DNA of 20,847 nt from CAZUGH01 sp964619785. Its GTDB lineage: Bacteria > Bacillota > Clostridia > Lachnospirales > Lachnospiraceae. The first letter of the stretch is position 1. Every line of letters begins with the position of its first letter. This document shows, one piece after another, positions 1 to 8,453 of this stretch. The stretch covers positions 1-20,847 of the forward strand of contig CAZUGH010000030.1 of the NCBI GenBank assembly GCA_964619785.1. The letters run 5' to 3'. The notes under the pieces were generated by a model, which searched no databases, was not told where the DNA came from, and saw only the letters and a program-made list of their open reading frames with translations. A program made the position numbers and the translations under genes.

Positions 1-64
1 AAGAGTGATTTCTTGAAATTAGTACTTGACAGGAGGTCACTTCATAACAGAAAGGGGAGAGAAT

Positions 65-2446
65 CTAGCGGATTAATTTGACCTTGCAGATAACTTTCTT
101 GCGGGAGCCATCTTTTGCCTTGGCGGTGATTTTCACCGTTTTGCCTGCGCGCCTTGCTTTCACGACGCCGGAGGAGGAGACGGTAGCATAACGCTTGTTG
201 CTAGACGTCCAGGTCAGTTTTTTGTTGGTGGCGTAGGAAGGTGATACGGTTACTTTTAGCTTTTTCTTCTTGCCAACCTTTAGGGTGAGTTTTTTCTTGT
301 TTATTTTTAGTTTGGTTATTTTTTGCTTGCTGATTTTGACCTTTACCGATGCCTTGATGTTGGTGTTTGAGACCGAGGTGGCTGTGATGGTTACGGTTTT
401 GCCACCACCTTTGGCGGCTGCGGTGAAGGAGCCATTTTGCTTTATTGTTCCGTAGGAACTATTGTTGATTGCGTATGTGACTGCTTGGTTGCTGGCATTT
501 GCAGGCGCGATTGTGACGCGCGCGGTGACGGATTTCTTCACCTTGCAGGTGCTTGAGGAACTCTTGAGGGAGATTCCTGAGACTGCCACGTATTGCTCGA
601 GTTTGCTGAGGTCTAGGGTGGACATTGTGCTGCATTTTCCTGCGAGAAGTGGATTTATTCGTGTGCAGGTTAGCAGGCGGGCGCGGCGATCGAGGACGGT
701 ATCATTGGGATAAGCCTCGGCGAGAGCCGCGATGGCACCAGAGACCATGGGCGCTGCCATGGATGTCCCGCTGTAGTAGTCGTATTTTCCAAAGGCTGTG
801 GTGTCCGGATTTGCTTTGGTGAGACCAATCTCATCGACATACAGTGTTTGGGATTTGCCGGCATCGAGTGCTACGCCGATGACGCGCAGATATGTTCGCG
901 AGCCACGGGTGACGAAACGATTACCGGAGTCTAGCAGCGAGGAAGTGGATTTCATCACAGTGTGTTCCCATTCAAGTTGGGAACCTGAATATAGTCCAAG
1001 CATGCTGCTGACATAATAGGTTTGGTTGGTGCTTAGATGAAGGTCGGTCACATCAACATAAAAATACACGGTTCGTTTGGCCGATGAAGTGTTGCTAATG
1101 GTCCACGTGTAGCTGCCGCCATTATTTTTGGAATCTGCCTTGTTCGTGTACGCAACTGAGTCTGCGACTCCGTATGTAGAACTGCTGATGTCTTGGTTGG
1201 CGTAGAAATTGGTGGCGCGGGACGCGTCATTGGCATTATCGTAATAGCTGAGAATTTCGCTTCGCTGGCTGTCGGAATAAATGTCAGGGAGCAGTGTGTC
1301 TTCTGATACGGTTGAAAGAATCATATCGCCGGGAGCGAACATTGTGACCTTGGTTGCACCATAATCCGAATAAGCGGCTGGGGCATCCGTGGAAGTCATC
1401 GCACCGACAGGAATCACGTAATTACTTGTTAAATCATAAGGCATCTTGAGCGTGCCAGCCTCGACATTGGCACCATCATTGCCGGAGGCAAAGGAAAATA
1501 GTGCGCCGCCGCTACCAATCTTGTTAATCAGATTCGACAAGGTCGAAGAGGTGCTGCCACCACCCCATGAGCAGTTTACAGCGGTGATATTGACTCCGTA
1601 ATTCATTGCATTTGATATGTAGTTAAAGGCACCGATGATGTAGCTAGTTGTGCTTGTGTCGTTGGAGTTAAAGACCTTTAGCGCCATGATTTTCGAATTG
1701 GTGGTGATGCCGGCAATGCCTACGGCATTTTGGTTCGCAGCACCGATGACACCCGCACAGTGTGTACCGTGACCATCTTGATCCATCGGGTCCATATCAG
1801 AATCACCGAAGTCATAACCGTATGTACCAGGAAGACCCTGTGCGTTATAGGGATTGACCCACATGCGGCTTGCCAAATCTTCATGATTATAATTGACACC
1901 GGTATCTACGACAGCGACGACAGGGGCATTTCCAGAAGCCTTCGACCAGGTGGATTCTGCATGAATCGAGGTAGAAGGAGAGGACAGATACCATTGATCT
2001 TCCACATAAGAGTCATTGGACAGACTCTGTGTTGTCTGATAATAGTTTGGCTCCACATTGACAACATATGACTTGTGGCGCAACTTGGAAATGAGTTCTT
2101 GCGTTGTATACTCAGAAGAGGATACAAGGGCGATACGATAATCTTTATCTTCTAGGAATTCCTCTTGTGCAGAATTGGACGCAATAAAAGTTGCATCGCC
2201 AAAATTCCATGATTCCTCCACTGAGATATCCTCATAGGGGGTTGTATTTTCCTTGGTAAGAGCTGTATCACGTGTGGAAACCACCGTTACAATGGCCTGA
2301 CCCTTCACGTAATCACCCGATACTGGTGATTCGGGTTGTTCTATTTGAACATCCGCCAGAGAGGAAAATCCATCGACTCTGGTAGGAATACACAGTACGG
2401 CAACAAGGGATAGTATTAGAAAAGGACTTAATTTTCTTTTCCACAT
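65..2446 (-). CDS. Secreted S8 (subtilisin-like) serine protease with C-terminal Big_2 domains
   Basis: 793 residues. A signal peptide with a basic start and hydrophobic core (about 1-26) implies secretion. Residues about 45-140 resemble an I9/fervidolysin-type prodomain. The catalytic domain shows Asp181 (VVDTGVN), His226 (DGHGTHCAG), the oxyanion-hole Asn323 (SGNDG) and Ser562 (GTSMAAP), so the triad is complete and an endopeptidase activity is expected. Between Asn323 and Ser562 there is a beta-rich insertion of about 165 residues (roughly 383-550). Two bacterial Ig-like (Big_2-type) domains follow at about 621-706 and 708-793; the second is extremely lysine-rich and could hold the enzyme on anionic wall polymers (inference). 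The ATG is preceded by GGAGG six bases upstream. The gene is transcribed alone, divergently from the HD-GYP-like gene. No terminator is evident in the 64 bases after its stop. The family call is firm; the substrate is unknown. Confidence 0.95.
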   Translation of the reverse strand: MWKRKLSPFLILSLVAVLCIPTRVDGFSSLADVQIEQPESPVSGDYVKGQAIVTVVSTRDTALTKENTTPYEDISVEESWNFGDATFIASNSAQEEFLEDKDYRIALVSSSEYTTQELISKLRHKSYVVNVEPNYYQTTQSLSNDSYVEDQWYLSSPSTSIHAESTWSKASGNAPVVAVVDTGVNYNHEDLASRMWVNPYNAQGLPGTYGYDFGDSDMDPMDQDGHGTHCAGVIGAANQNAVGIAGITTNSKIMALKVFNSNDTSTTSYIIGAFNYISNAMNYGVNITAVNCSWGGGSTSSTLSNLINKIGSGGALFSFASGNDGANVEAGTLKMPYDLTSNYVIPVGAMTSTDAPAAYSDYGATKVTMFAPGDMILSTVSEDTLLPDIYSDSQRSEILSYYDNANDASRATNFYANQDISSSTYGVADSVAYTNKADSKNNGGSYTWTISNTSSAKRTVYFYVDVTDLHLSTNQTYYVSSMLGLYSGSQLEWEHTVMKSTSSLLDSGNRFVTRGSRTYLRVIGVALDAGKSQTLYVDEIGLTKANPDTTAFGKYDYYSGTSMAAPMVSGAIAALAEAYPNDTVLDRRARLLTCTRINPLLAGKCSTMSTLDLSKLEQYVAVSGISLKSSSSTCKVKKSVTARVTIAPANASNQAVTYAINNSSYGTIKQNGSFTAAAKGGGKTVTITATSVSNTNIKASVKVKISKQKITKLKINKKKLTLKVGKKKKLKVTVSPSYATNKKLTWTSSNKRYATVSSSGVVKARRAGKTVKITAKAKDGSRKKVICKVKLIR

Positions 2447-2460
2447 AGAATGTTACCTCC

Positions 2461-2474
2461 GATTTTCGAAAATC
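2461..2474. promoter_or_regulatory. Perfect 14-bp palindrome in protease leader
   Basis: GATTTTCGAAAATC is its own reverse complement. It lies just upstream of the protease ribosome binding site, inside the predicted leader, and a partial copy (TCGAAAAT) recurs at 2533-2540. It could be an operator or a leader hairpin. AT-rich palindromes of this size also arise by chance, so the assignment is weak. Confidence 0.35.
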
Positions 2475-2476
2475 CA

Positions 2477-2505
2477 TTGCTAACCTTAGATTTTCTTGGT
2501 ATGAT
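2477..2505 (+). promoter_or_regulatory. Predicted sigma-A promoter for the HD-GYP-like gene
   Basis: TTGCTA (2477-2482) and TATGAT (2500-2505) are 17 bp apart, which fits a housekeeping promoter facing the gene at 2560. An alternative -10, TATAAT at 2510-2515, is a perfect hexamer but lacks a good -35. The element overlaps a candidate promoter on the other strand. Confidence 0.45.
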
Positions 2506-2535
2506 ACTATATAATATGCAATGTTTTTGTGTCGA
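2506..2535 (-). promoter_or_regulatory. Possible sigma-A promoter for the protease gene
   Basis: Read on the minus strand, TCGACA (2530-2535) and TATAGT (2506-2511) each match the consensus hexamer at five of six positions, with an 18-bp spacer. It overlaps the plus-strand promoter, so the two genes may compete for polymerase. This is a consensus match only. Confidence 0.35.
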
Positions 2536-2559
2536 AAATAAGACGAGGAGGAATTTACC

Positions 2560-3654
2560 ATGTTATTTGTGCAGGTAGATGATTTGAAACCGGGGATGAG
2601 ACTTGGTAAACCGATTTATAACCGGAATGGGGTTTTGCTGTATGATCGAGATTCGAAGCTGACCATGCAGGCGATTTATGGTATCCGGAATTTTGGATTA
2701 ATGGGGATTTATATTCTAGAGCCAGCGGAACCTGTACCACCAATGACAGAAGATGACATTAATTTTGAGCGTTTTCAGACTATGGCGGTGTTTAGTATTC
2801 GTGAAGACCTAGAGCTGTTAGCTGCGGGCAAGAAGGACAAGACACTAGATTGGCTCTGTAGCCTCATCATTAAAAATTATGTCAATCACAAGCCAAAGAT
2901 TAATTTTATCCAAAGTTTGCGTAGCAATGAGGATTACAATTATAAGCATGCATTGAACGTGGCGATTTTAGCAGGTATCATTGCAGGTCAGTTGAAATTG
3001 CCAGCTGGCAGAATTAATCAGTTGGTGAAGGCGGCAGTGCTTCATGATATCGGAACATTGAAGCTTCCGGAAGGCCCAATTGGAGAAGAACAGGATGCGG
3101 AGATTCTTGAACTGTGTCGCCGTAATACGATGGAGATTCTGAATCGTCACAAGGACTTAGATCCAGATATTGAGAAAATTATTACAGCAACACTTGATTT
3201 GGTTGTTCATGAGGAAGATGGCAAGGCGGCTGCGAATTCGAAAGCAAATCAGAATGCCGCAATCCTATATGTGGCAGATTCTTTTGATCGTATGACAGCG
3301 ATGAAGTCTTACGAAGAACCTACGTCTGAGGTACTTGCTATACGCGTACTGCTTGAGCATCCAGAGTATTTCGACCAGAAGGTAGTGAATGCCCTGATTG
3401 ATGGAATTAACATACTATATCCAGGTGTATGCGTGGAGCTTACGAATCGTGACAAGGGACTCGTTATCATTGAGAATCATGAGAATCTCTTTGAACCTTG
3501 GGTACTTAGTTTCTCCGACAATAAATTATATGATTTGTCATCGCCATCTGTGAAAGCGAAGCTACAGATTGCAGATGTTATGAAGACGATGGACAATCGA
3601 ATCAAGATTGATCCAGAACTTTTGTCGGAGTATGATGGTGTCCTGACAAAATAA
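2560..3654 (+). CDS. Degenerate HD-GYP-family protein
   Basis: 364 residues. The N-terminus (1-55, starting MLFVQVDDLKPGM) looks like the short beta-rich domain often found before HD-GYP domains. The HD core runs from about 120 to 290 and keeps His130, the His162-Asp163 pair (LHDIGTLKLP) and His217. Several catalytic features are lost: the Lys after HDIG is Thr166, the usual His of the HPxxG motif is absent around residues 187-192, and the HHExxDGxGYP motif reads VVHEEDGKAAA. A conserved C-terminal extension (about 290-364) follows. Active HD-GYP enzymes hydrolyse cyclic-di-GMP; this one probably binds a nucleotide or a partner without full catalysis (inference). AGGAGG at 2546-2551 sits eight bases before the ATG. 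The gene stands alone, with a flagellar promoter directly after its stop. Confidence 0.85.
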   Translation: MLFVQVDDLKPGMRLGKPIYNRNGVLLYDRDSKLTMQAIYGIRNFGLMGIYILEPAEPVPPMTEDDINFERFQTMAVFSIREDLELLAAGKKDKTLDWLCSLIIKNYVNHKPKINFIQSLRSNEDYNYKHALNVAILAGIIAGQLKLPAGRINQLVKAAVLHDIGTLKLPEGPIGEEQDAEILELCRRNTMEILNRHKDLDPDIEKIITATLDLVVHEEDGKAAANSKANQNAAILYVADSFDRMTAMKSYEEPTSEVLAIRVLLEHPEYFDQKVVNALIDGINILYPGVCVELTNRDKGLVIIENHENLFEPWVLSFSDNKLYDLSSPSVKAKLQIADVMKTMDNRIKIDPELLSEYDGVLTK

Positions 3655-3658
3655 AAAT

Positions 3659-3686
3659 TAAAGATTTCACGGCTTTCTTCCGAAAT
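3659..3686 (+). promoter_or_regulatory. SigD (sigma-28)-type flagellar promoter
   Basis: TAAA (3659-3662), a 16-bp spacer and TCCGAAAT (3679-3686) match the motility sigma factor consensus TAAA-N15/16-GCCGATAT at the whole -35 core and six of eight -10 positions. It starts four bases after the upstream stop codon and lies about 35 bases before the first gene of the flagellin unit, as expected for late flagellar genes. Confidence 0.75.
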
Positions 3687-3721
3687 ATAACATAACAAAC
3701 CAAGAAGTGAGTGTGAAATCT

Positions 3722-6553
3722 ATGAATATTAGTGAAATGCACAAGATTTCCAACTCCTTTCAGGTGAACGGGAAGGCAGGTGCCTCCCAGTCGCCAGTAC
3801 AGACTGCCACGGAAGGCAAGCTTCAGAGCGTAATTTTTGATACTACAAAGGATTGTAATGTACAGAAGGATATGGAAAGTAGTATCGTTTATAACATACA
3901 ATTAAATACACAAGAGGTTTCCACTGACGCCGAGAGAACCAGGCTTCTCTCTTCCGATTATGTTGCAACAAGTTTATCGGGAGAGGATGTTGCTTCGCTT
4001 GATCAGGAGGGGACTTCTTTGGGAGGATATGAATCCTCTCAGATTGATCAGGCTATTAGCCGCGTAAAGGAACAACGGACACAGACGGAAGAGAGTATTG
4101 ACCGTCAGGTGGAGAAGAGTCGGGTAGTGCAGGAAGATTTGGAGCAGAATGCTCAAGTTGCCGCCGCCAGCCAGCAGTTGGCATCGGCAGGCCTTCCGAT
4201 TACCCCAGAGAATATTCTTCGTCTCACAGGTGCCGTTGACATGAGTATGTCGGTTGGTAGTCTTTCTTTTGCGCAGCAAAGTCAACTAGTGCAAGCTGGT
4301 TCGCCTGTTACGCCAGGCAAGGTGGTGGCGAGTCAGGGGCGTACCAATATGCCAACAGCGCCGGAGGATACATTTTCCCAAATGGAGCCTCAGGTTCAGA
4401 AACTTCTGACTGAGTCGGGAATGGTTGTCGATGATGAAGTGATGGAGCTTGCGAAGGAACTGTTTCAGAATAATCAGCCGATTACCAAGGAAAATGTTAT
4501 GCTGCTTCAGGATATTCGCCAGTTAAGTCAGCTGACACCAGAGCAGGTGACGGAGCGAATTGTAGATGCAATGGTTGATGGAATGGCGCCAGAGGATGCC
4601 GACCTTACATTGCCATCTGTCAGTGAAGCAGGTGAGAAGCTGAGTGAACTGGTGAACACACCGGACACGACAATACGCAAAGCATTTACGACAGAGGCGG
4701 ATTTTATCCGTGCGAAACGACAGTTAGAGGAGATTCGACTCGAGATGACAGCAGCCTCTGCAAGACAGATGATAAAGCGGGGAATACAGGTTGACCTTGG
4801 TCATCTGAATGAGATTGTTGAGGGGTTAAAGGAACGCGAGAAAGAGGCGACGACGTCACTTCTTCATGAGACAAACACACCAGTTACCCCGGAAAATATA
4901 GAGCGTTATCAGGACATTCTGACGGTGAAGGAACAGATTCAGAATGCACCAGCAGCGATTCTAGGACAGACACTAGAAGAGGGCATGACGCAGACGGTGA
5001 GCGAATTTACCCAGAAGATTGCTGGGGTGGATTTGGCAGAGACCTATGAGAAAGTAGCCACCGAGGTAAGAAGTGATCTGGGCGATAGCATTAGCAAAGC
5101 ATTTTCCCATGTGGATGAGATGCTAGACGAGCTGGGATTGCCGCAGACACAGATGAATCAACGGGCAGTGCGAATTCTAGGTTATAATCAGATGGAGATT
5201 ACGAGGGAAAGCATCGGTCAGGTGAAGGAATATGATGCTAAGGTCAATCATTTGCTTGAGCAGATGAAGCCGGCAGCTGTGGCCGAGATGGTGCAGCGAA
5301 GGATTGATCCGATGGATATGTCGCTAGAGGAACTCGGCGAAACATTGTCAGAGATTGCGGATGAAGTACAAGCCACAGATACTTCTTATGAAAAATATAT
5401 ATGGAAAATGGACCGCCAGGGAGACTTAACACCAGAAGAGCGTAAGAGCATGATTGGCGTGTATCGGTTGTTGAGTAATGTGGAACAGACAGACGGTGCG
5501 GTGATTGGTTCACTCGTTCGTGATGGCAGAGAGATTACGCTGAACTCCTTGTTATCCGAGGTGCGAAGCCACAAAGCACAGGGAATTGAGGCAGAAGTAG
5601 ATGATGAGTTTGGTGGGTTGACCGCCACGACGACTACGAGCGAGACGATCTCCGACCAGATTGGAGCCGCATATGGTGACCAGTTAGTGAGGAATTTGAA
5701 GAGGCAGCTGTCGCCAGAGGTTCTCAGAGAACAGGAAAATGTAATGGAGATGCCATTATCCGAACTTGTGGAGAAATGCCAGACAGAGGATATGACATAT
5801 TACGATGAAGTAGCAGCTCAAATTCGAGCAGTTATGTCAGATGCCGCAGATACACAGAATTTCCTACGGGAGATGGAGATGCCATCAACCCTTGAAAATA
5901 TAGCAATTGCAAGACATTTTTTGAAGGATAGTGATTCACCACTGAGCCAATTATGGTCGAAGGAACAGAGTCAGGAAGTGGTCGAGCAAATGGATACAGA
6001 AGATGGTCTAAATCGTGCGATGGAACAGGTGTCGGAGGAGTTACAAGAGACGGCGAATGCGCAGAAGAAGGACAGTTCGATGAATTATTCTCAGATACAG
6101 ACATTGGGATTGATGGGTCAGAGCATTGCTTTTTATGGGAAATTGCGTCAGCGAAGGATGTATGAAATTCCACTTGTGACAGAGTCTGGTGTGACCACGA
6201 TGAATGTCACGATTGAAAAAGGAGAGGCAGATGCCGGAACAGCACGCATCACAATGGATTCAAAAGTGCTTGGACAGTGCAGCGCAACATTTTCCTTGGA
6301 AGATCACACGGTAAGAGGATTCATCACCCAGGACCAACCGAGTGAGGCGGGTGAGTGGATGGATGAACTTGCAAAAGACTTGGAAGCAGGAGGGTTTACG
6401 GTGAAGGAAATGACGTTTGCACAGGGAACCCGTCACAGTCGACCAATCGGAGGTGGCGGTGGCGATTCGGCCAGCACACAATCGTTGTATCAGGTAGCTA
6501 AAATATTCGTTCAGAATGTTCAGAGAAAGGAAGAAGCTTATGAAAATAAATAA
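3722..6553 (+). CDS. Large helical-repeat flagellar protein (DUF6240-like) with FliK-like C-terminal region
   Basis: 943 residues from the ATG at 3722; a GTG at 3707 would add five residues, and neither has a strong Shine-Dalgarno (AGAAGTGAG lies before the ATG). There is no signal peptide. The protein is acidic and helical, with several degenerate copies of a motif resembling L-x3-G-x-P-[IV]-T-x-E-N-[IV], near residues 156-166, 193-201, 250-262, 381-393, 490-500 and 714-728. Residues about 810-905 form an alpha/beta segment that resembles the C-terminal domain of the hook-length protein FliK, followed by a glycine run. I recall this architecture as a Lachnospiraceae family (DUF6240) encoded beside flagellin. 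It lies behind a sigma-28-type promoter and overlaps the flagellin start by 14 bases, so a role in late flagellar assembly, export or length control is inferred. The precise function is unknown. Confidence 0.75.
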   Translation: MNISEMHKISNSFQVNGKAGASQSPVQTATEGKLQSVIFDTTKDCNVQKDMESSIVYNIQLNTQEVSTDAERTRLLSSDYVATSLSGEDVASLDQEGTSLGGYESSQIDQAISRVKEQRTQTEESIDRQVEKSRVVQEDLEQNAQVAAASQQLASAGLPITPENILRLTGAVDMSMSVGSLSFAQQSQLVQAGSPVTPGKVVASQGRTNMPTAPEDTFSQMEPQVQKLLTESGMVVDDEVMELAKELFQNNQPITKENVMLLQDIRQLSQLTPEQVTERIVDAMVDGMAPEDADLTLPSVSEAGEKLSELVNTPDTTIRKAFTTEADFIRAKRQLEEIRLEMTAASARQMIKRGIQVDLGHLNEIVEGLKEREKEATTSLLHETNTPVTPENIERYQDILTVKEQIQNAPAAILGQTLEEGMTQTVSEFTQKIAGVDLAETYEKVATEVRSDLGDSISKAFSHVDEMLDELGLPQTQMNQRAVRILGYNQMEITRESIGQVKEYDAKVNHLLEQMKPAAVAEMVQRRIDPMDMSLEELGETLSEIADEVQATDTSYEKYIWKMDRQGDLTPEERKSMIGVYRLLSNVEQTDGAVIGSLVRDGREITLNSLLSEVRSHKAQGIEAEVDDEFGGLTATTTTSETISDQIGAAYGDQLVRNLKRQLSPEVLREQENVMEMPLSELVEKCQTEDMTYYDEVAAQIRAVMSDAADTQNFLREMEMPSTLENIAIARHFLKDSDSPLSQLWSKEQSQEVVEQMDTEDGLNRAMEQVSEELQETANAQKKDSSMNYSQIQTLGLMGQSIAFYGKLRQRRMYEIPLVTESGVTTMNVTIEKGEADAGTARITMDSKVLGQCSATFSLEDHTVRGFITQDQPSEAGEWMDELAKDLEAGGFTVKEMTFAQGTRHSRPIGGGGGDSASTQSLYQVAKIFVQNVQRKEEAYENK

Positions 6554-7958
6554 TAATATTCCGGCATTACTTGCCAACAATAATCTTAATAAAACAGATA
6601 ATCGATTAACTGCTAGTTTGGAGAAACTTTCGTCTGGCTATCGAATCAATAAGGCAGCGGACGATGCAGCGGGTATGGCGATTTCTCAGAAAATGCATTC
6701 ACAGATTGTAGGACTTGAGCGCGCGTCAAGAAATTCAGCAGATGGTGTGTCGCTGATTCAGACAGCAGAGGGTGCACTTACAGAGACAGAAAATATCTTG
6801 CAACGTATGCGTGAATTGGCAGTTCAGGCGGCGAATGGCACGAATACCTTGGATGATAGAGAAGCAATGCAAAAAGAAATTGAGGCATTGAAAGACGAAG
6901 TGGACCGTCTCGCAAATGAGACAGAGTTTAATACAAAGAAGCTTCTCGACGGTAGTTGCGAGAGACTTAGTTCTTCGAATCACGCAGGAATTCAGGTTAT
7001 CTCAGTATCGGATGATGTCGCGCTGAGTACTTATGAAGTTGAGGTGACGACAGCCGCAACGAAAGCGAACCTGACAGGTGGTACAGCGACTGCTTTTTCG
7101 GGAACGGGCGGAACAGTAGGTGGCTTGGAAGAAGGCAAGATTACCGTCAATGGGGAAGTGATTGAGGTTAAGGAAGGCCAGACTTTGAGCGACGTATTTA
7201 GCGCAATTCGAGATTTGGGTTCGAAGGTGGGAATCGATGTCACGAATAGCAGTGCCGTGGTAGATGGTGAGTTCTCAGCAGGGGATTCTATGGTATTTAC
7301 CTCGAAAAATTATGGCTCTTCAAGCAAAATCGAAGTGACTTGTAGCAATACGGCATTGTCCACCGCACTTGGTCTAAATGGTGCGATTACAACGATGGGT
7401 CAAGATGTCAAAGTGACACCGGGTACCGGTTTTAGTTCAAGTGCAACGGCAAAGAGTGATGGCAGTAAGGTGACGATTAGTGATCGTTCTGGCTTCGAAA
7501 TGGTTCTTGAGACAGCGGGGGCAGAAGCAGGAGATGATGCCAATGTAAGCATTCTCGATGCTGGTCAGGTAACGCTTCAAGTAGGTGCGAATGAAGGCCA
7601 GGAGATTGAGATTACGATTCCGGCAGTTACTTGTGCTTCTCTGAATATAGAATACATTAATGTCAATACGGAGGAAGGTGCATCTTCGACGATTACAACA
7701 GTAGATGATGCAATCAAGAAAGTTTCTGCGGTTCGTGCTAAATTGGGTGCATACCAGAATCGTTTGGAGTCTGCGATTAATAGCTTAGACACTTCAGCAC
7801 TTAATATGACAGAGTCTGTATCTCGAATTGAGGATGTAGATATGGCTGAGGAAATGGCAAATTATACACAGTATCAGGTTTTGACACAGGCAGGAACATC
7901 CATGTTATCACAGGCAAACAGTCGTCCACAGCAGATTTTACAGTTATTACAGGGTTAA
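6540..7958 (+). CDS. Flagellin
   Basis: 472 residues. The filament subunit is exported through the flagellar apparatus without a cleaved signal. The N-terminal D0/D1 helices (1-140, starting MKINNNIPALLANN, with LSSGYRINKAADDAAGMAIS) and the C-terminal helices (about 385-472, ending ILQLLQG) are canonical. The middle (about 145-370) is the surface-exposed variable part and includes a flagellin_IN-like segment around 198-280. I chose the ATG at 6540 because AAAGGAAG lies six bases upstream and the protein then begins as flagellins do; a longer in-frame start at 6516 would add eight non-homologous residues. The start lies within the preceding gene, suggesting translational coupling. Three cysteines (140, 268, 365) are unusual for a flagellin. 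It is followed 18 bases later by the FliS-like gene. Confidence 0.95.
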   Translation: MKINNNIPALLANNNLNKTDNRLTASLEKLSSGYRINKAADDAAGMAISQKMHSQIVGLERASRNSADGVSLIQTAEGALTETENILQRMRELAVQAANGTNTLDDREAMQKEIEALKDEVDRLANETEFNTKKLLDGSCERLSSSNHAGIQVISVSDDVALSTYEVEVTTAATKANLTGGTATAFSGTGGTVGGLEEGKITVNGEVIEVKEGQTLSDVFSAIRDLGSKVGIDVTNSSAVVDGEFSAGDSMVFTSKNYGSSSKIEVTCSNTALSTALGLNGAITTMGQDVKVTPGTGFSSSATAKSDGSKVTISDRSGFEMVLETAGAEAGDDANVSILDAGQVTLQVGANEGQEIEITIPAVTCASLNIEYINVNTEEGASSTITTVDDAIKKVSAVRAKLGAYQNRLESAINSLDTSALNMTESVSRIEDVDMAEEMANYTQYQVLTQAGTSMLSQANSRPQQILQLLQG

Positions 7959-7976
7959 TCCTAGGAGGAATAGGGT

Positions 7977-8453
7977 ATGAAAGAAGAAAGCAAGAAGGCA
8001 TACGTTGCGCGTGTGGCCCAGGCGAATCCGAGTCAATTGATTTCTCTTATCTATGAGATGATGGAAGAGTGCTTGATGGATACAGAAGAAGCAATCAAGC
8101 AGGGAAATATAGGCGATTACCAGAAAAATATGGTTCAGTTTCGTGGATTTATTAATGAATTGATGGGAAGTTTGAATTATGAGTATCCGATTTCATTTGA
8201 CCTAAGGAAAATATATGTCTGGATGGATAAGATAGCTGTTGAAGTGTTGATTCAAAAAGAGAATCAGAAGCTTACTCATTTGAAAGATTTAGTGGCAAAA
8301 CTTAAGACCGGGTTCGATCAGGTGGCCCTGCAGGATGAACGTCCTGCTGTTATGGAGCACACACAGACAATCTACGCCGGTCTGACTTATGGTAAAGCAA
8401 GTTTAAACGAAACGATGGAGCTTGGCAACGAGAATCGAGGATTCCGTGCTTAG
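7977..8453 (+). CDS. fliS: FliS-like flagellin export chaperone
   Basis: 158 residues. FliS is a small cytoplasmic helical-bundle protein that binds the C-terminal D0 helix of flagellin and stops it polymerising before export. The N-terminal Y-x3-V-x2-A-x-P-x2-L-I-x2-I-Y pattern (AYVARVAQANPSQLISLIYEMM) is the FliS signature, and helices follow throughout. It is somewhat longer than typical FliS (about 120-140) and ends in a polar tail. AGGAGG stands nine bases before the ATG. Position directly after flagellin fits co-expression with its client. Its stop codon overlaps that of the convergent HD-GYP gene by four bases, leaving no space for a terminator. Confidence 0.85.
   Translation: MKEESKKAYVARVAQANPSQLISLIYEMMEECLMDTEEAIKQGNIGDYQKNMVQFRGFINELMGSLNYEYPISFDLRKIYVWMDKIAVEVLIQKENQKLTHLKDLVAKLKTGFDQVALQDERPAVMEHTQTIYAGLTYGKASLNETMELGNENRGFRA

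Noticed and set aside
4..41. Possible hairpin: AGTGATTTCTTG can pair with CAGGAGGTCACT, using three G-U pairs, in a plus-strand transcript.
   Set aside because: It is not followed by a U-run, works only on the strand opposite the protease gene, and no plus-strand gene is visible upstream. It is not a credible terminator.
5953..6165. Plus-strand 70-codon frame inside the large flagellar protein gene.
   Set aside because: Low-complexity Gly/Glu shadow frame without a Shine-Dalgarno or homology.
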